This document shows, piece after piece, positions 1 through 7,584 of a stretch of 64,000 nt of DNA (position 1 is its first letter; each line of letters opens with the position of its first letter). This DNA is from Candidatus Eiseniibacteriota bacterium (GTDB taxonomy: Bacteria > Orphanbacterota > Orphanbacteria > Orphanbacterales > Orphanbacteraceae). The notes below the pieces were generated by a model that was not told where the DNA came from, ran no database searches, and was given only the letters and a program-made list of their open reading frames with translations. Position numbers and translations under genes: made by a program. The DNA lies in the NCBI GenBank assembly GCA_029262235.1, contig JAJCZU010000010.1:57011-121010 (forward strand), written 5' to 3'.

Positions 1-1038
1 CAGTGGCAGGCCGCGTTTCTCGAAGCCGGACACGAGGGCACGCAGCCCGCGCGCCTCGCCGTCCCGCGCAAGAAGAGCTACACCGTACTCACGGCGACGG
101 GTGAGCACGAAGCTGTCATTCCCGGCAAGACGTGGCACACCGAGGGCGCGGCGGGGCAGCCGGTTGTCGGCGACTGGGTCGCGCTCGAAGTCGTAAGCGA
201 CACCGCGAGCCCCGTGATCCGCGCCATTCTTCCGCGCCGCACGATCCTCACACGCAAAATGCCCGGCGAAAAAGTGGCCGAACAGTACGTGGCGGCGAAC
301 GTCGACGTGCTCTTCATCGTCTGCGGACTCGACATGGACTACAACGTGCGCCGCATCGAACGCTATCTCGCGCTCGCACACGAAGGGGGAGTGCAGCCGG
401 TCGTGCTGCTGAACAAGGAAGACCTGGTCGAAGACGCCGCGCAGTTCCGCGACGAAGTGATCGAGTGCGCGGGCGAAGCGCCGGTCATTTCGCTGAGCGC
501 CAAAGACAAAACGAACATCGGGGCCCTCGAAATCTTTCTCGGACCCGGCATCACTGCCGCGTTCATCGGTTCGTCCGGCGCCGGCAAGTCGACACTGATC
601 AACGCGCTTCTCGGCGAAGAGCGCCAGGACACGCAGGAAGTGATCGAAGGGACCGACCGCGGGAAACATACGACCACGCGCCGCGAACTGATTCCGCTCG
701 GAGACCGCGGCATTCTGGTCGACACGCCGGGGCTTCGTGAAATTCAGCTCTGGGGGGACGAGTCCGCGCTCGACGACATCTTCGCGGATATCACGGCGCT
801 CGCGGACGAATGCCGTTTTCGCGATTGCGCGCATAGTAACGAGCCGGGGTGCGCCATTCGCGCCGCGGTCGAGGCGGGCGAACTCTCCGAGAAGCGTCTT
901 ACGAGCTACCACAAACTGTCGCGCGAACTGCGGCATCTCGCTTCGCGCCGCGACGAGCAGGCCCGGATCGAGGAGAAGCAGAAGAACAAGCGGTTTCACA
1001 AGATGATCAAGAAGAGACCGAGGCCGAGACCATGGTAG
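1..1038 (+). CDS. rsgA: Ribosome small subunit-dependent GTPase A (RsgA/YjeQ), 5' end outside window
   Basis: Late 30S-maturation GTPase of the circularly permuted YjeQ family, acting in the cytoplasm on the nearly finished small subunit. The frame is already open at base 1, so the N-terminus is missing. Visible in order: an OB-fold region (residues about 25-75, ending VVGDWVAL), then G4 (LNKED) and G5 (SLSAKD) before the P-loop GSSGAGKSTLINALLG, the circular permutation that defines the family. The G3 motif DTPGLRE follows, then the C-terminal zinc knuckle CRFRDCAHSNEPGC. The tail is basic and lysine/arginine rich (KKRPRPRPW), as is common for an rRNA-binding end. About 345 codons are visible, so little more than the start is lost. 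The next gene lies on the opposite strand, converging from 1085. Confidence 0.95.
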   Translation, partial: QWQAAFLEAGHEGTQPARLAVPRKKSYTVLTATGEHEAVIPGKTWHTEGAAGQPVVGDWVALEVVSDTASPVIRAILPRRTILTRKMPGEKVAEQYVAANVDVLFIVCGLDMDYNVRRIERYLALAHEGGVQPVVLLNKEDLVEDAAQFRDEVIECAGEAPVISLSAKDKTNIGALEIFLGPGITAAFIGSSGAGKSTLINALLGEERQDTQEVIEGTDRGKHTTTRRELIPLGDRGILVDTPGLREIQLWGDESALDDIFADITALADECRFRDCAHSNEPGCAIRAAVEAGELSEKRLTSYHKLSRELRHLASRRDEQARIEEKQKNKRFHKMIKKRPRPRPW

Positions 1039-1084
1039 AAAGCAGGAGCGTTTTCCGGGACCGTGAGTCCGGCAGTGCGCAGGC

Positions 1085-1456
1085 CTATGCCGGGCCCGGG
1101 CCCAGATGTTCGACCAGCAACTGCCACGAACCGGCCTCGAGCGTAAGAACCGAAGTGCCCCGCCCGGCGCCGCTCGCGAGTTTCCCGCCGATGTAGCCCG
1201 ACCACGCGAAGTCGAATCGATAGACCGCCAGCTCTTCACCCTTTCGGATCCAGTCGACGTTCTCGACGTGATACGACTCGCTCTTGATCGCCGCAAAGTT
1301 CTTCTCGAACGCCGCCCTCACTTCCGACTTGCCACGATGTACGGATCCATTCGAAAACGTAACGCAGGCATCTTCATGGATCAGTGGCGCGACCTTGCTC
1401 CAGTCCTGTGTGGCAAGCGCGGCTTCGTAAGCGAGAATGAAGTCTTCGGGGCGCAG
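1085..1456 (-). CDS. SnoaL-like / NTF2-fold protein (DUF4440-type)
   Basis: A 123-residue NTF2-like cone-fold protein, a family that includes small-molecule isomerases, cyclases and ketosteroid-like enzymes; the substrate cannot be told. The pattern is typical: an N-terminal helix (RPEDFILAYEAALATQDW), then PLIHEDACVTFSNG, HRGKSEVRAAFEKNF, and a C-terminal sheet ending WQLLVEHLGP. I place the start at a CTG codon (1454-1456 on the plus map) because a good Shine-Dalgarno AAGGAG lies six bases before it and family homologues begin with this residue. No ATG, GTG or TTG is better placed. The frame stays open upstream through repeat A1 into the secreted-protein gene at 1738-3343; that is a by-product of the 37-bp duplication there. 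Confidence 0.72.
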   Translation of the reverse strand: MRPEDFILAYEAALATQDWSKVAPLIHEDACVTFSNGSVHRGKSEVRAAFEKNFAAIKSESYHVENVDWIRKGEELAVYRFDFAWSGYIGGKLASGAGRGTSVLTLEAGSWQLLVEHLGPGPA

Positions 1457-1502
1457 GGCGATCTCCTTGGGATTGTGGGCGTGATTCGGACGCGTCGTCG
1501 GC

Positions 1503-1556
1503 GCGCGGCGTCGGCTTCTCCTCGCCTTTGCGCGGCGTCGGCTTCTCCTCGCCTTC
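1503..1556. repeat. 27-bp tandem duplication (x2) at the edge of repeat A1
   Basis: The 27-bp block beginning GCGCGGCGTCGG occurs twice head to tail (1503-1529, 1530-1556) with one or two mismatches. It duplicates the left arm of family A element A1. It is non-coding and lies between two minus-strand genes. Confidence 0.8.
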
Positions 1557-1645
1557 GCCCTGTCGGGCCTGCTCACATGATGCGCGAGACCTGTCTGCCG
1601 AACCCCCGGCCCTCCAATGGGGCTCAGGCTGCGGGGAACCGACGC
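1535..1645 (+). repeat. Family A fold-back repeat, copy A1 (111 bp)
   Basis: Intergenic element bounded by the inverted arms GCGTCGGCTT and GGAACCGACGC. Inside is a conserved core with two small hairpins, GCCC-TGTC-GGGC and GCCC-(7)-GGGC. Its reverse complement is almost identical to copy A2 (3428-3538), differing in only a few central bases. Other copies are at 13202-13332, 63641-63754 and 63883-63996. No open frame and no T-tract follow it, so it is not a standard terminator. Confidence 0.85.
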
Positions 1646-1737
1646 GCGCACCGACTCGGATCCGCAATCCCGCTGATAGCGAGAGGGGAACGGAAGCTGC
1701 ACAAGCGCGAAGGTGCTCGATCGAGTATCTCGCAATT

Positions 1738-3343
1738 CTACCGTAGAAGCGTGATCTTTGCAGTCTGTGATTGCGTTCCGTCTGACAACTGCAGGAAGTA
1801 GATGCCGGGCGACACGTTGCGGCCATTCTCGTCGCGGCCGTCCCATGTTGCGGTGCGTGCGCCGGCGAGGACGGGCGTCCCATGTTGCGGTGCGTGCGCC
1901 GGCGAGGACGGGCGTGCGCGCCACTTTGCGACCGCGCAAGTCGAACACGAGGAGTTCGGTCGCGCTCGCCGCGGGCGACGCGAAACGCAGCGTCACATCG
2001 CCGCGGAACGGGTTCGGTGTCGCGAGAAACGCGGCGCCTCCGACGAACGAATCGTCCTGCGCGCCATCAGCATCACCCGCGCCTGCTACATCTGTCGCCT
2101 GCGCCGTGCACTCGGCGCCGGAATATCCGACGAGAGTACCGTAGGTGCAACCGACCACGTCGAGACAGGGCGAGGCGGGCTTCAAGTCGAAGTTGCCCAG
2201 GGCCGCGTCGCAGAACTTCGGGTTCAGTGAGAAGTTGTTGTTCACGCTCAGAGAATCCGCGAGTGGGCCCGTCCAGTCGCCGTCAGGGTTTCCCCAGATG
2301 TCGGTGCAGAAAACTTTGGGCGCAAGATCCGCGACATGAATCGCTTCCCCCTGCGCGGTCCCCGAGATGATCGTGTTTATGATCGCGAAACCACCCTGCG
2401 GGGATGCCCAGCCGTCATAGTAAACACCGCCGCCCAGCGAGTCCGTCTGGTTGCCCCAAAGCGTGCAATTCCAAAGGATCGAGAAAGCGAGGCTGTTCGC
2501 TTGCGAAGTATCGATCGCAACCGCTCCGCCATGCCAGTCGGCCGCGTTGTTCTTGAGAAGGCATTCGATCAGTCTCACGCGCCCTCTCCTGGCGGAAACG
2601 GCACCACCATCGGTGCCGGCAACGTTCCCTTCGAACTCACACCGCTCGAATGTGACAGAGGCCGAAGTTTCTACAAAAACGGCCCCCCCTCGATCGCTGC
2701 TCGAATTATTCTCGAAGCGACAATCGTTGAAAGTCATGTCATACAGCCACGCGTAAACAGCACCGCCACCGTACTCCGCATCATTGTCACGAAAGACGCA
2801 TTGATTGAAGGTCGCTTTCCCATCGTAATACCCTGCGACGGAGCCTCCCTCATTGCGGACGCCGTTCTGGAACACGCAATCAGTAAATGACGCGCTGGAT
2901 GCCATTCCCACATTGGACGAATCGAAAACGCAGTCCTGAAATTTCCCGACGGCACCTTCACCCGGTATCTCGTCGAAATCAATGAGCATCGAGGAGCCGT
3001 AGGCGAAAGTCAGGTTCTCGAAATAGGTCACGTCGCTGTACATCGCGATGTCGAAGCGGATCCGCACGCAGGAAGGGTCGCCTCCCTGTCCGATGAATCG
3101 CACGTTGCGGGAGTCGAGAAAGATGGTGAGCTTCGCGCCTGCATAGTCTCCGCAATGAATCGCGATCGTGTCGCCGTTTGCGGTCGAGTCGAAAGCCGCC
3201 TGAATCGTCGGCGCGTCGCCAGTACCGTTTTCGTAGACATTCCAGGTGGCGGCGAAAACGCGTGGAGGGATCGAGATTGTGAGAGCTACCGCGATTGCGA
3301 GGACGAGTATCTGAGGCAATTGCTTGCGGCCGTCATGGGACAT
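1738..3343 (-). CDS. Secreted right-handed beta-helix protein with FlgD-like C-terminal domain, frameshifted by a 37-bp duplication
   Basis: Exported protein. A signal peptide (residues about 8-31, LPQILVLAIAVALTISIP then FAA) precedes a parallel beta-helix of the pectate-lyase/NosD type. Short rungs recur between residues 60 and 330 (for example FNQCVFRDN, FNDCRFENN, FERCEFEGN, LIECLLKNN), each with an asparagine ladder. The C-terminus should be the FlgD-like/T9SS-type sorting domain seen in four other proteins here: LVFDLRGRKVARTPVLAG can be read, then the frame is lost. A perfect 37-bp tandem duplication (1842-1915) shifts it by one base. Removing one copy restores TATWDGRDENGRNVSPGIYF and a stop at 1738. 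As it stands, translation would run on through repeat A1 into the downstream SnoaL frame and end at 1085. Either a real mutation, a variable site or an assembly artefact. Confidence 0.8.
1842..1915. repeat. Perfect 37-bp tandem duplication inside a coding region
   Basis: Two identical 37-bp units (1842-1878 and 1879-1915). 37 is not a multiple of three, so the second unit moves the minus-strand reading frame and destroys the C-terminal sorting domain of the beta-helix protein. Confidence 0.95.
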
Positions 3344-3427
3344 CCGCGAGCCTCCTTTCTTGATCGCGCTGGTTACTTTATAACCATACCAAGAAAGCGA
3401 GTCCGTGCATAGCGCGGGGCGGGCGCG

Positions 3428-3538
3428 GCGTCGGTTCCCCGCAGCCTGAGCCCCATTGGAGGGCCGGGGGTTCGGCAGACAGGTTTCGCGTTGCGTGTGA
3501 GCAGGCCCGACAGGGCGAAGGCGAGGAGAAGCCGACGC
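3428..3538 (-). repeat. Family A fold-back repeat, copy A2 (111 bp)
   Basis: Arms GCGTCGGTT and AAGCCGACGC enclose the conserved core (GAGCCCCATTGGAGGGCC, about 30 variable bases, then GCAGGCCCGACAGGGCGA). It occupies the gap between the EamA transporter stop and the start of the beta-helix gene, both on the minus strand. It is in the opposite orientation to A1 and almost identical to it. Confidence 0.88.
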
Positions 3539-3570
3539 CGCGCACGGACCCGCGCCAGTGCCGGCTCACC

Positions 3571-4542
3571 TTACGCGCGCTTCCGCGCCCGAAACGTTCC
3601 GGCCACGCCCGCGAGTATGAGCGCGGTCCCGGCCAGGGTCCACGCGGTCACGTTTTCGTGCAGCAGCAGCCAGCCGAGAAACACCGCGACGACGGGATTC
3701 ACGTAGGCGTACGTCATCACGATGCTCGTCGGCAGCTGGCGAAGCGCCTTCATGAACGACGTGTACGCAATCACGGAGCCGAAGATGACGAGATACCACC
3801 ACGAAAGCCATGCGGTGCGCGACGGATCGGGGGCGGGCTCGCCCTGGATCAGCGCGACGGCAAAGATCGCCGCGGCTCCGAAGAGCATCTGAACACCGGC
3901 GCCGGCGGACGGCGCGACGTCGAGCTTGTTCCGCTGATAGTAGAGCGAGCCGAGCCCCCAGAGCATCGGCGCAACAAGAAGGGCGACAACGGAAAGGGCG
4001 TCGGTCTCACCATGAGGATCCGATAACACCGGGTATGTTAGAACACCCAGTCCGATGAAGCCCAATACGAGCGAAAGAACGAGAAGCACGGTCGGCGCCT
4101 TGCGATCGAGAATGGACTCGGCGATTGCGACCCAGATCGGCATCGAACCGACGAGAAGCGCGGCGTAACCGGACTCGGCGCGCTGCTCGGCCCAGACGAC
4201 GAGGCCGTTCCCGCCGAGGCAGAGCATCACGCCGGTGACGGCGAGGACGCGCAGCTCGCGCCCGGTCAGCCGTACGCGCCGCCGCTTGATCATCGCGAAC
4301 GCGAGCAGCAGCAGGCCGGCGGCGAGAAAGCGGGTTGCGCCGAAATAGAACGGCGGGAAGCCAGCGTCGGCGGCCACGCCGAGGCGGATCGCGAGGTACG
4401 TGCTCCCCCAGACGAAGTAGACGATCATCAGGTGCAGGTAGCCGGTCATCGGAGGGGTCGCCTCGCCGCCGAGGGATCCCGGGCCACCATCGGTCGCCGC
4501 ACTGACCAGGCTTTCGTTTCGAATGCACGCTTCATCACGCAT
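3571..4542 (-). CDS. EamA/DMT-superfamily transporter
   Basis: Inner-membrane drug/metabolite transporter of the ten-helix EamA type (RhaT/YedA-like), probably an exporter of small metabolites; the substrate is unknown. Two EamA repeats are visible: helix 1 LMIVYFVWGSTYLAIRLG is the classic opening, and the second half starts near VVALLVAPMLWGLGSLYYQ. It ends with the characteristic YAYVNPVVAVFLGWLLLHE and a basic RARKRA tail. At 323 residues it is about 25-30 longer than usual at the N-terminus. The ATG used here has a CTGGAG Shine-Dalgarno eight bases upstream, but Met32 (MTGYLHL) is an alternative nearer the family length. A family A repeat lies just downstream. Confidence 0.9.
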   Translation of the reverse strand: MRDEACIRNESLVSAATDGGPGSLGGEATPPMTGYLHLMIVYFVWGSTYLAIRLGVAADAGFPPFYFGATRFLAAGLLLLAFAMIKRRRVRLTGRELRVLAVTGVMLCLGGNGLVVWAEQRAESGYAALLVGSMPIWVAIAESILDRKAPTVLLVLSLVLGFIGLGVLTYPVLSDPHGETDALSVVALLVAPMLWGLGSLYYQRNKLDVAPSAGAGVQMLFGAAAIFAVALIQGEPAPDPSRTAWLSWWYLVIFGSVIAYTSFMKALRQLPTSIVMTYAYVNPVVAVFLGWLLLHENVTAWTLAGTALILAGVAGTFRARKRA

Positions 4543-4788
4543 ATCGCAGACTCCAGGGGGGCTTCGCTCCTGAGAAAGACGCCGGCCTCGAAAAAAAGAC
4601 GCATCGCGCTCTCCCCGTGGTGCTTTAACTCACCGACACTTCGAGAGTAAAATGGTGAGAGGGTACGAGACTATCGAATAGAATTCTTTCTCATGCCCGC
4701 ATTTTTTCGAAATTCCGAATCTTGTTCATGGATCGTGGCTTCAGACGAATCAGAATCGTCCTAGCCGCCTAAAAGGGAAGTAAATTCA

Positions 4789-5742
4789 ATGATCTACGAC
4801 AACATCCTGCAGGTCGTCGGCAATACGCCGGTCGTCCGGCTGAACCGCGTGGGGAGCGATCTCGGCGCGGAACTCTACGGAAAGTGCGAATTCCTGAACC
4901 CGGGCGGCAGCGTCAAAGACCGCATCGCCGTCCGCATGATCGAGAATCTCGAGAAATCGGGCAAGCTGAAACCGGACACCACACTCATCGAGCCGACGTC
5001 GGGCAACACGGGCACGGGCCTCGCCATGACGGCCGCGGTGAAGGGCTACAAGCTGATTATTACGATGCCCGAAAAGATGAGCCAGGAGAAGCAGACCGCG
5101 ATGGAGCGTCTCGGCGCGAAGATCATTCGAACGCCCACCGAAGCGGCGCACGACGATCCCGCCTCGCTGCTCGGTGTCGCGAAACGCCTGAACGAGGAAA
5201 TCGAAAACTCGATCATCCCCGACCAGTACGCGAACGTCGACAATCCTGACGCCCATTATTATGGAACGGGTAAGGAGATCTGGGACGACTTCGGCGACTC
5301 GCTCGACATGGTCGTTATGACCGCCGGCACCGGCGGCACGATCACGGGCGTCGCGAAGTATCTGAAAGAGAAGAACCCGAAGATCATCGTCGTGGGCGTC
5401 GATCCCGAAGGCTCGATCCTGGGCGGGCGCGACGAAGTGAAGTCGTATCAGGTCGAAGGAATCGGCTACGACTTCATCCCCGACGTGCTCGACCGCAGCC
5501 TCGTCGACGAGTGGATCTACTGCAACGACAAAGACAGCTTTCGCGTCGCACGCGAACTGATTCAAAAAGAGGGCCTGCTGATCGGCGGCAGCTCCGGCTC
5601 GGCGGTGTGGGCGATGATGGAAGCCGTGAAGCGCCACCCCGAAGTGAAGAAAGCGATCACGATTCTGCCCGACTCGATCCGCAACTACATGTCGAAGTAC
5701 GCGACCGACAAATGGATGAAGGAGCACGGGTTCGAGGGGTAG
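4789..5742 (+). CDS. PLP-dependent cystathionine beta-synthase / cysteine synthase family enzyme, no CBS domains
   Basis: Cytoplasmic fold-type II PLP enzyme that joins serine (or O-acetylserine) with homocysteine or sulfide in sulfur amino-acid metabolism. Visible motifs: the PLP lysine in GGSVKDRIA (about residue 43), the substrate loop EPTSGNTGTG, the phosphate-binding GTGGTITG, and GGSSGSA near the end. The segment GIGYDFIPDVLDRSLVDEW and the end ILPDSIRNYMSKY are closer to cystathionine beta-synthases than to CysK, so a beta-synthase role is preferred. At 317 residues there is no C-terminal Bateman (CBS-pair) module, so no S-adenosylmethionine control is expected. A second, more CysK-like gene lies at 32956-33894. 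Shine-Dalgarno AAGGGAAG precedes the ATG. Confidence 0.9.
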   Translation: MIYDNILQVVGNTPVVRLNRVGSDLGAELYGKCEFLNPGGSVKDRIAVRMIENLEKSGKLKPDTTLIEPTSGNTGTGLAMTAAVKGYKLIITMPEKMSQEKQTAMERLGAKIIRTPTEAAHDDPASLLGVAKRLNEEIENSIIPDQYANVDNPDAHYYGTGKEIWDDFGDSLDMVVMTAGTGGTITGVAKYLKEKNPKIIVVGVDPEGSILGGRDEVKSYQVEGIGYDFIPDVLDRSLVDEWIYCNDKDSFRVARELIQKEGLLIGGSSGSAVWAMMEAVKRHPEVKKAITILPDSIRNYMSKYATDKWMKEHGFEG

Positions 5743-5831
5743 CAGATTTGCTGCCGCCAACGGAAAGAAGTGATTGCCACGATCCCGCGGCGCTCACAGC
5801 AATCGTGAATCGAACTTGCCACAGGACTTGA

Positions 5832-6440
5832 ATGATTGATCTTGTTGCGACATTCATCCTCTTCTTTGCGGTGATCGACCCCATTGGAACGGTGCCCGTG
5901 TTCATCGCAGTCACGGGTGGATATACGGCAAAGGACACGCGAAAAATCGCGCTCATTGCAACGGCGGTTTCGGCGGCGATCCTGGTCTTCTTCGTGGCCG
6001 TCGGCGAGTTGATCCTTACCGCCATGTCGATTCCGCTCGCGGCCTTTCAAATATCCGGGGGGATCGTACTTTTCCTTTTCGCGCTTTCCATGATATTTGG
6101 CGAGAGCAAGCCCGAAGAGGAAACACGACTTGTCGAGGGGCATGAGGAGACGGCAATTTTTCCGCTTGCCGTCCCATCCATTGCGGGTCCCGGGGCGATG
6201 CTCGCCGCGGTGCTTATGACCGAGAACGCAAAGTTCGATCTATGGCAGCAAGCACAGACCTCGCTTGTCATGCTGTCCGTTCTTCTCCTGACTCTCATCT
6301 TCATGCTGGCGGCGAGTAGAATTCATCGCCTGATCGGCAACGCCGGAGCAAGCGTGATCAGCAGGGTCATGGGGCTGATACTGGCCTCGGTGGCAACCGC
6401 CAATACTCTCACCGGCGTTCGCGGCTATTTTGGTCTGTAG
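5832..6440 (+). CDS. MarC family integral membrane protein
   Basis: A 202-residue inner-membrane protein of the MarC/UPF0056 family, six helices, function poorly defined (despite the name it is not a proven resistance protein). Family hallmarks are the opening LVATFILFFAVIDPIGTVPVF, the middle IAGPGAMLAAVLM, and the ending ISRVMGLILASVATANTLTGVRGYF. It lies 89 bp after the PLP enzyme on the same strand. That spacing allows co-transcription, but no functional link is evident. Confidence 0.92.
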   Translation: MIDLVATFILFFAVIDPIGTVPVFIAVTGGYTAKDTRKIALIATAVSAAILVFFVAVGELILTAMSIPLAAFQISGGIVLFLFALSMIFGESKPEEETRLVEGHEETAIFPLAVPSIAGPGAMLAAVLMTENAKFDLWQQAQTSLVMLSVLLLTLIFMLAASRIHRLIGNAGASVISRVMGLILASVATANTLTGVRGYFGL

Positions 6441-6506
6441 CAGCGAGCATTCGGCGGAACGCCCGGGACGCGATGCGGGCGATCCGCGCTCTGTTGCCTC
6501 GAAACG

Positions 6507-6893
6507 CTAATGCCCGAGCTTCACCATGCACTGCAGTCGACCGTTTCCCTCGTGCGTCCAGAGCGTGCGCGCGCCGATCGCGTCGAGATCCTTGCGCACA
6601 TTCGCCGGAAGTACGTCATCGCCCCAGGGAGTGTCCGCATCTTCTGCGCTCGCAGCGCGCGAAACGATCAGCAGCACCTGGTCTGCGCGGCGAAACGCCT
6701 GAATCTCCACGTCCTCGAGGCCGGGCACGTCGCGAAACTGCGTAAGCATGGTGCGCACGGCATCGAGCAGCACGTCCTCGTCCGCAGCAAGCAGACCCAT
6801 CTTGCGGTTCACGCTGAGCACGGCGACCACACCTGACGCCTTCTCCCACTCCCGCACCATCTTTTCGAGCGCTCCCGCAAATCGACTGCTCAC
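6507..6893 (-). CDS. Small uncharacterised protein with a degenerate histidine-kinase ATPase-like pattern
   Basis: A 128-residue soluble protein that I do not recognise. The start is a GTG with Shine-Dalgarno AAGGAG six bases upstream. The order of elements resembles a stripped HATPase_c fold: an N-box-like helix ADEDVLLDAVRTMLTQF, a strand pair VEIQAFRRADQVLLIVSRA, and a closing strand NGRLQCMVKLGH. The G1 and G2 glycine boxes that bind ATP are missing. It could be an inactive kinase-like domain or an unrelated alpha/beta protein. No partner sits beside it: the neighbours are MarC (converging) and the divergent gene at 7081. Confidence 0.6.
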   Translation of the reverse strand: MSSRFAGALEKMVREWEKASGVVAVLSVNRKMGLLAADEDVLLDAVRTMLTQFRDVPGLEDVEIQAFRRADQVLLIVSRAASAEDADTPWGDDVLPANVRKDLDAIGARTLWTHEGNGRLQCMVKLGH

Positions 6894-7080
6894 ACGGATC
6901 TCCTTCGGGGTCCCTATCCGGCCACAATTCCTTCACTTAGCATACCAGAACATTTCTCTGGCGGGTTTCGGCTCGTTTCTGCGTACTTCTGTTTGATGGC
7001 TTAAACACACGAACCGGCAATCATCCCCGGGTGCCGGGAACGGGCGCACGCGAAGATGGCGCCAGGAGAAGGAGGGTACC

Positions 7081-7584
7081 GTGCGAAAGCTGAGTGCCAG
7101 GATACTGAAGATGAACGTTCGTCCCGCGGAATACATGCGCGGCGGTCTCGTGAACACGGAAGGCAGCCTGCGACCGGAGCTCACGGGCCGCTACTCGCTC
7201 GCGATGGCGTACCAGTTGCGGGACGACGGATTCACGGCGGGAAAGCTGCTCGCGTATCGGGAACTGCTGGCGAGTGCGAGCGAACCGTATACGGCTTCGC
7301 TCGCCCAGCCGGAACGCGTGCCGGTTCCGTCCGACGCCAAAGAGGCGATGGCCGCCGTCGCGAACACACTCGCGGGCGATTGCACTCCGCTCAGCGAGAT
7401 CATCCTGTCCGCGATGCCGCACCTGACGGACTGGCGCAGCTTCGGTTTCCTGCTCGATCACATCGAACGCGTGGCCGTACAGCTCGGTGTGATCTCGCGC
7501 AAACTGCCGGCCCCCGCTCCCCCGGGCCGCGCTCAGCGAATGCGGACGATGCGTGCGCTGGCGGCACTCACGACAGGGTTCTGA
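7081..7584 (+). CDS. Hypothetical protein
   Basis: A 167-residue protein without recognised domains, mostly alpha-helical and without a signal peptide. The GTG start is well supported by a strong GGAGAAGGAGG Shine-Dalgarno. The N-terminus is basic (MRKLSARILKMNVR), and a proline-rich stretch (KLPAPAPPGRAQ) precedes the last 20 residues. Its 3' end overlaps by about 50 bp the 3' end of the convergent secreted-protein gene at 7533-9125, so the last residues lie opposite that gene's C-terminal tail. Confidence 0.6.
   Translation: MRKLSARILKMNVRPAEYMRGGLVNTEGSLRPELTGRYSLAMAYQLRDDGFTAGKLLAYRELLASASEPYTASLAQPERVPVPSDAKEAMAAVANTLAGDCTPLSEIILSAMPHLTDWRSFGFLLDHIERVAVQLGVISRKLPAPAPPGRAQRMRTMRALAALTTGF

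Noticed and set aside
1085..3343. One 752-residue protein covering the beta-helix and SnoaL-like domains
   Set aside because: The fusion only exists because the 37-bp duplication shifts the frame; the middle 120 residues are translated repeat DNA. Two genes are a better description.
3428..3538. Family A elements as ordinary Rho-independent terminators
   Set aside because: No T-run follows on either strand, copies occur in both orientations relative to genes, and the internal two-hairpin core is more complex than a terminator.
4786..5760. Minus-strand frame fully opposite the cysteine-synthase-type gene
   Set aside because: Same reason: shadow of a GC-rich coding strand without recognisable domain.
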